DNA from: Acidobacteriota bacterium
GTDB lineage: Bacteria; Acidobacteriota; UBA890
Assembly (NCBI GenBank): GCA_030609765.1
Contig: JAUWTE010000243.1
Coordinates: forward strand, 1 to 5,461
Direction of reading: 5' to 3'
Length of the DNA: 5,461 nucleotides
Below the pieces are notes generated by a model. It was given only the letters and a program-made list of their open reading frames with translations, did not search any database and was not told the origin of the DNA. Position numbers and translations under genes: made by a program. Positions within the stretch are counted from its first letter, which is position 1, and every line of letters begins with the position of its first letter. Positions 1 through 5,461 of this stretch are shown here, in pieces.

Positions 1-978
1 GAGGCCTCGGGAGGCAACACCCCACTCTGCCAACCCCTCCATGTTCTCGATGTCGCCGAAGACCGAGTCGATGGCCTGCACGCCGGCCGCCTTGGCAGCG
101 TTGACCAGGCGGGTGCGGGCGTACAGCGACTCATTCCCTTCGAGCGTCTTGGGTACGCCGAGGTCGGCCGTGTAGTCCTCCAACCCAATCGTCAGCGCGA
201 CGACGGTGTCGGCAGCGGTAGCGATCTCGAACGCGTTCTCTACACCCATCGCCGACTCGAGAATCGGCATGATCCAGATCGGCTCACCACCGGTCTTTTC
301 CTGAATGGCAGCGATGCGTGTAGCCACTTGTCGGACCTGTTCGGCGTGCTCGACCTTGGGGATGAGGATCAGATCGGGCGACACCGGCACGATGTCATCG
401 AGGTCCTCGAGGCCGAGAGGTAGCTGGTTGATGCGTACCATGCGCTCGGCGCCCATGAAATCGACGCAGTGAAGTGCGTTGCGCACCAGCAACCGCGCCC
501 CCGGCTTGTCGTCGGGGTGCACGGAATCCTCGAGGTCGAGAATGACCGCATCCGGGCGGTGGATGCCGGCGTTGATCATGAAATTGGGCTGGGCGCCCGG
601 CAGATACAGGCGCGAGCGGCGCAAGGCGTCGCGCGCCGGGCGCTTACGTTCGGGCAGAGTCGATTCCGGCAGCGACTTCGCGTCAGGGTCGGCGCCGGCC
701 GCTCGCGCGGCGGCTTCGAGGCGGGCCGTGAGGGCAAATGGCAGAGCACCGGCATCGTCGATTTCGACGACGGCATTCTCCACGCCCAGATCCGCCATGA
801 CCTTTTCGGCCGTCGCATGAATGGACTTGCCGTACAACGAGGCGACTTTGGAGGTCAGATTGACCTTCAGCCCGCCCGATTCCTTCAACTCGACGGCAGC
901 GAGCAGGTCGGAACGGACACCCTTGCCGGCATGCCCAGCCTCTCCCCTACCCGAAGGCGCCTTCTTGTCAGCGCACAT
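1..978 (-). CDS. citE: CitD-CitE fusion: citrate-lyase ACP domain joined to CoA-ester-lyase/aldolase domain (3' end cut by window)
   Basis: Reading from 978 to the window edge gives 326 codons without a stop; the C-terminus lies off the left edge. Residues ~21-95 resemble the citrate lyase gamma subunit CitD. They include an Glu33-Ser34 pair where CitD carries its phosphoribosyl-dephospho-CoA group, and the block DDAGALPFALTARLEAA (74-90), which matches the CitD pattern DDKGAL...RARLEA. A linker of ~25 residues follows. From ~119 the protein is a CitE/HpcH-HpaI-type lyase: RRSRLYLPGAQ (120-130), LDLEDSV (147-153), RIN (182-184), IPKVE (206-210), ILESAMGVENA (239-249) and IGLEDYTADLG (264-274), with Glu241 and Asp268 as likely metal ligands. 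About 80 residues of the usual CitE C-terminus are missing. In citrate lyase, CitE cleaves citryl-ACP to oxaloacetate and acetyl-ACP; citramalate lyase is built the same way. The start is fixed by a strong AAGGAGG seven bases upstream. Family is certain, domain fusion very likely, exact substrate unknown. Confidence 0.9.
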   Translation of the reverse strand, partial: MCADKKAPSGRGEAGHAGKGVRSDLLAAVELKESGGLKVNLTSKVASLYGKSIHATAEKVMADLGVENAVVEIDDAGALPFALTARLEAAARAAGADPDAKSLPESTLPERKRPARDALRRSRLYLPGAQPNFMINAGIHRPDAVILDLEDSVHPDDKPGARLLVRNALHCVDFMGAERMVRINQLPLGLEDLDDIVPVSPDLILIPKVEHAEQVRQVATRIAAIQEKTGGEPIWIMPILESAMGVENAFEIATAADTVVALTIGLEDYTADLGVPKTLEGNESLYARTRLVNAAKAAGVQAIDSVFGDIENMEGLAEWGVASRGL

Positions 979-985
979 CGTGGTG

Positions 986-992
986 CCTCCTT
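986..992 (-). promoter_or_regulatory. Shine-Dalgarno for the CitD-CitE gene
   Basis: The minus strand reads AAGGAGG, a full anti-16S match, seven bases before the ATG at 978. It fixes the start upstream of the ACP domain and so supports translation of the ACP and lyase domains as one chain. Confidence 0.85.
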
Positions 993-1015
993 CGATCGAT
1001 CTGCCTCCGGGCCGG

Positions 1016-1055
1016 GCCCCAGGCGCTGGGCTCTTGCCCCAGGCTCTGGGCTCTT
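1016..1055 (-). repeat. Two tandem 20-bp repeats in the dehydrogenase-lyase gap
   Basis: Positions 1016-1035 and 1036-1055 are back-to-back copies differing at one base (g1025 against t1045). On the minus strand the unit is AAGAGCCCAGMGCCTGGGGC. Each unit contains CCCAG, three bases, then CTGGG, so each can form a small hairpin. The palindrome CCCCGGGG (1058-1065) sits between the repeat and the dehydrogenase stop codon. The block fills about half of the 87-nt gap. No T-run follows on the transcribed strand, so it does not look like an ordinary terminator. An intergenic repeat family or an RNA processing/stability element is possible. Confidence 0.8.
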
Positions 1056-1065
1056 GGCCCCGGGG

Positions 1066-2253
1066 TCAGCCGATCTTCTCGATGATGGCGTCGGTAACCT
1101 GAATACTGGTGGCCGCACCCTGGGAGATCGAGTCAGGACCACCCGTGAGCTTCATCATGTCGTAGGTACGCGCTTTGCCCTCGGCCACCACGGCTGCCAC
1201 CGCATCGCGCACGGCCTTGGCCTGGTCGGTCTCACCAACATGGTCGAGGAGCATGGCCGCGCTCAGCACCATGGCAATCGGGTTGACGATAGGTGGGTCG
1301 AGCTCTTCGTACTTGGGAGCGGAGCCGTGCGTCGGCTCGAATACCGCCACGTCGTCGCCGATGTTGCCTGAGCAGGCGAAGCCGAGACCGCCAACCAGGC
1401 CGGCGAAGCCATCGGAGATGATGTCGCCGAACATGTTGCCGGCAACGATGACCCCATAGTTCTCGGGGTTCTTGGTGAGCCACATCATCTGTGCGTCGAT
1501 GTTCGTCGACCAGTGCTGGATGTCGGGAAAGTCCTTCTGTACCTCAACAGCCACGTCCTCCATCATTCCGGAAGTCTCGCGCAGGACATTCGGCTTCTCG
1601 CAGATCGTCACCGACTTGTAGCCGTGCTTCTTGGCGTACTCGAAGGCGGCCGTAACGATGCGGCGGCATCCGTTGAGCGTGAACAGGCGCATCGAGATGG
1701 CCAACTCTTCGCTCGGCGTGGCGGCGAAGGTAGCGTACTTCGGGTGAGACGAAAGAGCTTCGCGCACCTCGTCAGGAGGGTTCGTCCACTCGAGACCGCA
1801 GTACAGCCCCTCAGTGTTCTGCCGGAAGATCACCGCGTCGACGACCGGCTCCTCGAAGCCACCGTCGGCGGTGCGGCGGATGAAGTTGAGCGGGTTGCCC
1901 GGAAACGATTGGCACGGGCGGATGCAGACGTCCAGGTTGAAGACCTGTCTCATACTGACGATGGGACTGAAGTAGCTCAGACCCTTGTCTTGCAGCTCTG
2001 GGTTGAGCTCGGCAGCGGCCAGCTTTTTGGGCTTTGAGGTGATGGCGCCAAAAAGACCGAGCTTGAACTCGCGCAACAGATCGAGAGTGCGATCGGGAAG
2101 GGGGTTGCCCTCTTCGACCCAGTACTCCCAGCCGATATCCGCGTGCACGTAGTCGGCATCGAAGCCAATCGCTTCGAGGACCCTGAGCGTTTCCGGAAGA
2201 ACGACTTTGCCAATACCGTCGCCCGGCATGGTCACTATCGTGTAGCGTGCCAT
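1066..2253 (-). CDS. Isocitrate/isopropylmalate-family dehydrogenase (isocitrate or homoisocitrate dehydrogenase-like), probably NADP-dependent
   Basis: This 395-residue protein is a complete beta-decarboxylating dehydrogenase: it oxidises a 2-hydroxy acid, releases CO2 and yields a 2-oxo acid in the cytoplasm. It starts with MPGDGIG (9-15). The substrate arginines appear as R102, R112 (IRP) and R144 in FRQNTEGLY (143-151, with Tyr151). The metal aspartates are D253, D277 and D281 (GDIISD), and the nucleotide loop is EPTHGSAPKY (306-315). Aligned by eye with E. coli isocitrate dehydrogenase, the NADP determinants are largely kept: K314, Y315, V323, Y364, and K368 in place of Arg395. NAD enzymes usually have Asp-Ile at the first two. 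Ser113, which contacts the gamma-carboxylate, is kept as S96, but Asn115 becomes Ile98, so the substrate may not be plain isocitrate. The start is set by the conserved N-terminus and is preceded by AAAGGGAAA, a moderate ribosome binding site. It sits between the hydro-lyase (119-nt gap) and the citrate-lyase-type gene (87-nt gap). Confidence 0.92.
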   Translation of the reverse strand: MARYTIVTMPGDGIGKVVLPETLRVLEAIGFDADYVHADIGWEYWVEEGNPLPDRTLDLLREFKLGLFGAITSKPKKLAAAELNPELQDKGLSYFSPIVSMRQVFNLDVCIRPCQSFPGNPLNFIRRTADGGFEEPVVDAVIFRQNTEGLYCGLEWTNPPDEVREALSSHPKYATFAATPSEELAISMRLFTLNGCRRIVTAAFEYAKKHGYKSVTICEKPNVLRETSGMMEDVAVEVQKDFPDIQHWSTNIDAQMMWLTKNPENYGVIVAGNMFGDIISDGFAGLVGGLGFACSGNIGDDVAVFEPTHGSAPKYEELDPPIVNPIAMVLSAAMLLDHVGETDQAKAVRDAVAAVVAEGKARTYDMMKLTGGPDSISQGAATSIQVTDAIIEKIG

Positions 2254-2263
2254 CTTCCTATTT

Positions 2264-2269
2264 CCCTTT
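2264..2269 (-). promoter_or_regulatory. Weak Shine-Dalgarno for the dehydrogenase gene
   Basis: The minus strand reads AAAGGG ten bases before the ATG at 2253. A second purine run, AGGAAG, directly abuts the start and is too close to be the main site. It is weaker than the sites of the two neighbouring genes and lies just after the foot of a perfect inverted repeat (2272-2308), so that structure could affect access to it. Confidence 0.5.
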
Positions 2270-2271
2270 CG

Positions 2272-2308
2272 AGTGTCCTGAGTCAGAGGTTCGTTGCATC
2301 AGGACACT
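2272..2308 (-). repeat. Perfect 10-bp inverted repeat before the dehydrogenase ribosome binding site
   Basis: AGTGTCCTGA (2272-2281) and its exact complement TCAGGACACT (2299-2308) flank a 17-base spacer. In the transcript this makes a 10-bp stem ending about two bases before the purine-rich ribosome binding site. No U-run follows, so a rho-independent terminator is unlikely. It could be a hairpin tuning translation or mRNA stability between cistrons, or a dyad bound by a regulator. Confidence 0.75.
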
Positions 2309-2315
2309 GACATAA

Positions 2316-2337
2316 GACGCGCGCCGTTGCGCACGCC
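2316..2337 (-). repeat. GC-rich RNA hairpin in the hydro-lyase/dehydrogenase gap
   Basis: On the minus strand GGCGTGCGC (2337-2329) can pair with GCGCGCGTC (2324-2316) across an AACG loop, giving nine pairs including two G-U pairs. Those two pairs form only in the RNA of the transcribed strand; on the other strand they would be A-C mismatches. The stem is followed by TTATGT, a poor U-tract. It may be a weak attenuator or a stability element. Confidence 0.5.
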
Positions 2338-2372
2338 GCTCGATCCTTCGTGGAACTCAGCCAACCTGAAAC

Positions 2373-4319
2373 TCAGCCGAGGCCGAGACGCTTGCGAACC
2401 TGGTTCTCGATGCCGCCTGCCACGATCAGCGACTGCGGTACCGAGCCCAGGGGCGCGAAACGGTAGGCCTCACCCTGGTAGGTCAATGTGCCCGAGGCGA
2501 AGTCGACCTCGAGCTCGTCACCCGGGATGATCGTGAGCTCTTCGCCCGCGACCTCCTCCTCGAAAGCTTCCTTCAGCCGAGTCACCAGCTCGGCGCAGTC
2601 AATACAGACGAAGCCGTTGTTGAACGCGTTGCGCAGGTAGGTCTGCGAGAAGCTCCCGGCGATGACCATTGCAATGCCCTTGGCCTGGAGCGCCGTCGCG
2701 GCTTGCTCTCGGCTCGATCCCGTGCCGAAATTCCAGCCTCCCACCAGGATGTCTCCCTCCTGGGTGCGGCCGGCGAATTCGGGATCGTAGTTGTCCATCA
2801 CCACCTCCGCCATCTTCTCCGGCGTCATGTCCTCGCGATAGGTGTAGTCCTTGCCGTAGATACCGTCAGTGTTGAGGTTGTCCTGAGGCGTGAACACCAG
2901 GCGCCCGCGAATCTTCTCGGGAAATCCAGCCTGGATCTGCACAGTTTCTTCGGCCACCTCGCGCGCCGGCGCAGCCTCGAACGTGTACTCCGGCAGGCTG
3001 CCGTCGGACGGCTCGGGCCCGGTGATGTAACCAGCCACGGCCGAGGCCACAACCACCGCGGGGCTGGCAAGGTAGGCCTGCGCATCGCGCGAGCCCATGC
3101 GCCCCTTGAAGTTGCGGTTCGTCGCCGAGATACCGACCTCCCCGGGCTCCAGCAACCCGGTACCCAGGCCGATGCAGGGGCCGCACCCGGGCGGCAGCGG
3201 AATGGCGCCCGCCTTCATCAGCGCTCTCCAGGCGCCTGACGCCTCAGCCGACTCCTGGATCTCTTTGCTCGCCGCGGCAACGTAGAGCTCGACACCGTCA
3301 GCGACTGTCTTCCCCTTGATCACCTTTGCTGCCGCCTCGATGTCCTCGCGGCGGCTGTTGGTGCAGGAGACGAGATAGGCCTTCTGAACGGCCATCTTCT
3401 CAGCCTCGATGTCTGCCAGCGACCGCATTACCTGCACCGAGTCAGGACCCGCCACATGCGGGCTCACACGGCCGAGATCGAGGACGATCTCGCCGGCGTA
3501 GACCGCGTCATCGTCGGAGTGCGGCGGATCGAACTCCCAACCGTCGAGGTCTTCTTCCCGGTAACGTACTCTGCCGTAGGCGCCGAGGATCTCCTTGCGA
3601 GAGCGCAGGTACTCGAGGTTTACGTCGTCAACCGGAAACCAGGCAACGAGCGCACCCCATTCGGTACTCATGTTGGAGATGCTCAGACGGGAGTCCATGC
3701 TCAGGGTCGCCACGCCCGGGCCGGCGAACTCGACCGCCGCATTGAGCACTTCCCCCTGGTTGTAGAGACCACACAGCGTGATGATGACGTCCTTGCCGGT
3801 GACTCCCTCCCGCAACTCCCCTTCGAGCACGACTCTTATGGTGCGCGGGATCAGCCACCAGAACTCGCCCGTGGCCCAGATGGCGGCGGCATCCGTGCGC
3901 ACGACCGGCGTGCCCAGCGCCCCCAGAGCCCCGTACATGTTCGAGTGGGAATCCGACGCGACGACCAGCGAGCCCGGCACAACGTAACCGTTGGCCACCA
4001 TGATTTGATGGCCGATGCCGGTACCGGCCGGGTAGAAATCGACGCTTTCCTCGGATGCGAAGGCCTGGATCTCGCGATACTTGGCGAGGTTGGTCTCCGA
4101 CTCGTTCTGGATATCGTGATCGAGAGTGAAAACCGGCTGGTGAGAGTCGTGGATATGATCGGCACCTATGGCGCGAAACTTCTTCATGACCGCGGCGGTG
4201 TTGTCGTGCGTCATCACGTGCCGCGGTTTCAGGGATACAACATCGCCGGCGCGCAGCGGGCGATCAGGGCCCTCCGTCATGTGGCCCTGGGCAATCTTTT
4301 CGATGACCGTTTGACCCAT
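2373..4319 (-). CDS. Aconitase-superfamily hydro-lyase, homoaconitase (Lys4)-like, single chain
   Basis: This 648-residue [4Fe-4S] hydro-lyase isomerises a citrate-type acid to its isocitrate form through an aconitate-type intermediate. The cluster cysteines are Cys319 (VSCTNSRR) and Cys379 and Cys382 (GCGPCIG). Other family blocks are HVMTHDN (34-40), GIGHQIM (101-107), ASDSHSNMYG (121-130), RTDAAAIWATG (141-151), NMSTEWGA (216-223) and NRNFKGRMG (401-409). The swivel domain is on the same chain and carries GTGSSREQAATA (532-543). The NLNTDGIYGKDYTY linker (482-495) and the IWATG and TEWGA blocks recall fungal homoaconitase Lys4 rather than AcnA or AcnB. The length fits that group and is far below the ~850-900 residues of AcnA/AcnB. 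An in-frame ATG at 4364 is rejected as the start because 4319 has AAAGGAG eight bases upstream and gives a natural N-terminus, MGQTVIEKIAQGHM. Substrate could be cis-aconitate, homoaconitate or 2-methyl-aconitate. It follows the PrpD-like dehydratase after 77 nt. Confidence 0.92.
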   Translation of the reverse strand: MGQTVIEKIAQGHMTEGPDRPLRAGDVVSLKPRHVMTHDNTAAVMKKFRAIGADHIHDSHQPVFTLDHDIQNESETNLAKYREIQAFASEESVDFYPAGTGIGHQIMVANGYVVPGSLVVASDSHSNMYGALGALGTPVVRTDAAAIWATGEFWWLIPRTIRVVLEGELREGVTGKDVIITLCGLYNQGEVLNAAVEFAGPGVATLSMDSRLSISNMSTEWGALVAWFPVDDVNLEYLRSRKEILGAYGRVRYREEDLDGWEFDPPHSDDDAVYAGEIVLDLGRVSPHVAGPDSVQVMRSLADIEAEKMAVQKAYLVSCTNSRREDIEAAAKVIKGKTVADGVELYVAAASKEIQESAEASGAWRALMKAGAIPLPPGCGPCIGLGTGLLEPGEVGISATNRNFKGRMGSRDAQAYLASPAVVVASAVAGYITGPEPSDGSLPEYTFEAAPAREVAEETVQIQAGFPEKIRGRLVFTPQDNLNTDGIYGKDYTYREDMTPEKMAEVVMDNYDPEFAGRTQEGDILVGGWNFGTGSSREQAATALQAKGIAMVIAGSFSQTYLRNAFNNGFVCIDCAELVTRLKEAFEEEVAGEELTIIPGDELEVDFASGTLTYQGEAYRFAPLGSVPQSLIVAGGIENQVRKRLGLG

Positions 4320-4327
4320 GCGGCCAA

Positions 4328-4334
4328 CTCCTTT
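4328..4334 (-). promoter_or_regulatory. Shine-Dalgarno deciding the hydro-lyase start
   Basis: The minus strand reads AAAGGAG eight bases before the ATG at 4319. The alternative ATG at 4364, fifteen codons upstream, has no comparable site, so translation should begin at 4319. Confidence 0.8.
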
Positions 4335-4339
4335 CATTC

Positions 4340-4368
4340 GGCCATTGCCACCAGCGGCAGTCATGGCC
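4340..4368 (-). repeat. Imperfect stem-loop in the dehydratase/hydro-lyase gap
   Basis: GGCCAT (4340-4345) pairs with ATGGCC (4363-4368), and TGCC (4346-4349) pairs with GGCA (4356-4359). This leaves a three-base bulge (4360-4362) and a six-base loop. The stem-loop sits a few bases upstream of the hydro-lyase ribosome binding site in the 77-nt gap. There is no U-run after it. Confidence 0.5.
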
Positions 4369-4396
4369 TTCTGCCAAGATCCTCTCTCGCGACCAG

Positions 4397-5461
4397 CTAC
4401 TTGTCAGCCCGGCACAAGTCCATCAGGCCCGAGATGCTCTCGGCACTCTCGAGATTCCAAACGGCGTCCTTGACGCGCTGACGCGCCTCCTCGCTGAAGC
4501 TCGGGCTGGCGAGCGCATCGAACTTCTCCTCGATTTCCGCGTCGGTGAGCGGATTGCGCGGGTCGCCCTTGGGAAAGTCGAGCTGTTTGGTGAGCTCGCG
4601 GCCGTCCGTCGTTGTGATCGTGACAATCACGCGCTGCAGCTCGGGGAAGACCGCCTCGATCTCGGGGTCGGCAACCACCACGACCTTGTTGAGCTGCTCG
4701 CGGATGCGCGGCTCCATGATCTTCTCTTGCTCGAACTGCTTGGGGGTGACCTGCTTGTCGGCCAGCGCCGCGGCGATGACGTAGGGCAAGCTGTGATCGG
4801 CGGTTTCTTTGCTGCGCGGGTCGTACTTGCTGGGGTCGGCGAGAATATCCGCGGCTCGCGCCAGCGACTTGATGAGCACCTTCTCCACCTGTTCCGCTTC
4901 GAGGTCGTTTTGGGCCATCAGGTCGAGCACCGCCGAGATCGGCGTGTGGGTCAGCGCCTCGGTCGGGAAGGCCTTCATGCCGCAACGCTCGATGCGCCAG
5001 GATTCGCCCAGGCCATCGGTGAGAATCTCGAGCTTCCACTCAGGGCCGTAGCAATGCACCAGCCCTTCCTTGCCGTCAATCACATGCTCGGGGCCGGAGT
5101 ACCCCTTCTCGGCCAGTAGTGCCGCCAGCACGCCCGACTGAGTCGCCATCGGGTCGACGGTGTTTTTCATCATCGTCAGCTTGCCGGCGGTCACCGCACC
5201 CAGGGTGCAGTGGCGCGAGGCCGAGATGCCGATGGCGTGCTGGATCTGCTCCCACGATAGCCCCAACATCCGGCCAGCGACGATCGGCGAAACGAACGCC
5301 GTGAGGGTGGCATGGTGCCAACCGCGCTCGCGGATACCTGGGATGGCGGCCTCGCACAGCCGCATCTCGAACTCGTGCCCGATAATGATGCCGACAATCA
5401 ACTCCTTGCCGTTGAGCCCGGCGCGCTCGCCACAAGCCATGGCCGCCGGGATGATGTCGGA
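4397..5461 (-). CDS. MmgE/PrpD-family dehydratase (2-methylcitrate dehydratase-like), C-terminal part (5' end beyond window)
   Basis: The frame is open to the right edge, giving 354 residues and a TAG stop. Family members have about 450-480 residues, so roughly 100-120 N-terminal residues lie outside. The Met at 5440 is internal: upstream codons read SDIIPAA, which runs into MACGERAGLNGKELI in the usual family manner. In fragment numbering, the family blocks are GWHHAT (47-52), KNTVDP (99-104), KAFPTEALTH (163-172, with conserved Lys and His in the active-site region), KETADHSLPY (218-227) and KGDPRNPLTD (298-307). Known members are cofactor-free: PrpD dehydrates 2-methylcitrate to methyl-cis-aconitate, MmgE acts on citrate or 2-methylcitrate, and cis-aconitate decarboxylase shares the fold. 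The C-terminus is complete. Being next to an aconitase-type enzyme points to dehydration of a citrate-like acid whose product the neighbour rehydrates. Family is certain, substrate is inferred. Confidence 0.92.
   Translation of the reverse strand, partial: SDIIPAAMACGERAGLNGKELIVGIIIGHEFEMRLCEAAIPGIRERGWHHATLTAFVSPIVAGRMLGLSWEQIQHAIGISASRHCTLGAVTAGKLTMMKNTVDPMATQSGVLAALLAEKGYSGPEHVIDGKEGLVHCYGPEWKLEILTDGLGESWRIERCGMKAFPTEALTHTPISAVLDLMAQNDLEAEQVEKVLIKSLARAADILADPSKYDPRSKETADHSLPYVIAAALADKQVTPKQFEQEKIMEPRIREQLNKVVVVADPEIEAVFPELQRVIVTITTTDGRELTKQLDFPKGDPRNPLTDAEIEEKFDALASPSFSEEARQRVKDAVWNLESAESISGLMDLCRADK

Noticed and set aside
1016..1055. CRISPR-like array
   Set aside because: The two units abut directly with no spacer, there are only two, and no cas gene is nearby.
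469..1371. 300-codon plus-strand open frame
   Set aside because: It lies antisense across the lyase gene, the gap and the dehydrogenase gene. Its translation is arginine/glycine-rich with no family motif, as expected for a shadow frame in GC-rich DNA.
2272..2337. Rho-independent terminator between hydro-lyase and dehydrogenase
   Set aside because: Neither hairpin is followed by a real U-tract in the minus-strand transcript, and the downstream genes belong to the same functional set.
2373..4364. Longer hydro-lyase form starting at the ATG at 4364
   Set aside because: The extra 15 residues are low-complexity and encoded within the stem-loop and ribosome-binding region; the ATG at 4319 has a good Shine-Dalgarno at proper spacing.
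3456..4481. 341-codon plus-strand open frame
   Set aside because: It is antisense to well-supported hydro-lyase and dehydratase coding sequence, and its translation has no recognisable domain.
4397..5440. Complete dehydratase gene starting at the ATG at 5440
   Set aside because: The frame continues open to the window edge with family-like residues (SDIIPAA), and the product would lack about 100 conserved N-terminal residues, so the gene is cut by the window.

Overview
The window looks like part of one bacterial operon, read entirely on the minus strand (right to left), from a GC-rich genome. The start-proximal Shine-Dalgarno sequences, 77-119 nt gaps and gene content are bacterial. Nothing in it fixes the phylum. 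There are no mobile elements, tRNAs, rRNAs or CRISPR arrays, and there is no compositional break. Both ends cut through genes: the first gene lacks its 5' end (right edge) and the last lacks its 3' end (left edge). The operon promoter and terminator are therefore outside the window.

In order of transcription: (1) 5461-4397, the C-terminal ~354 residues of a MmgE/PrpD-family dehydratase (2-methylcitrate dehydratase-like). (2) 4319-2373, a 648-residue single-chain aconitase-superfamily enzyme with all three [4Fe-4S] cysteines, resembling fungal homoaconitase (Lys4) more than ordinary aconitase. (3) 2253-1066, a 395-residue isocitrate/isopropylmalate-type oxidative decarboxylase. It has E. coli-Icd-like NADP determinants but a changed residue at the site that reads the substrate's gamma-carboxylate. 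(4) 978-1, a citrate-lyase-type protein in which an acyl-carrier domain (CitD-like, with the expected prosthetic-group serine) is fused in frame to a CitE-like lyase domain.

Together these form a tricarboxylic-acid cassette: dehydrate a citrate-like acid, rehydrate it to an isocitrate-like acid, oxidise and decarboxylate that to a 2-oxo-dicarboxylate, and cleave (or form) a citrate-like acid on an ACP-bound thioester. The substrate could be citrate itself. The Lys4-like hydro-lyase, the altered dehydrogenase pocket and the PrpD-type dehydratase also fit a substituted or lengthened citrate such as homocitrate or 2-methylcitrate. A citF-like transferase gene is predicted just beyond the left edge.

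Each of the three gaps between genes holds inverted or tandem repeats that can fold in the transcript just before the next ribosome binding site. This is the main non-coding feature of the window.
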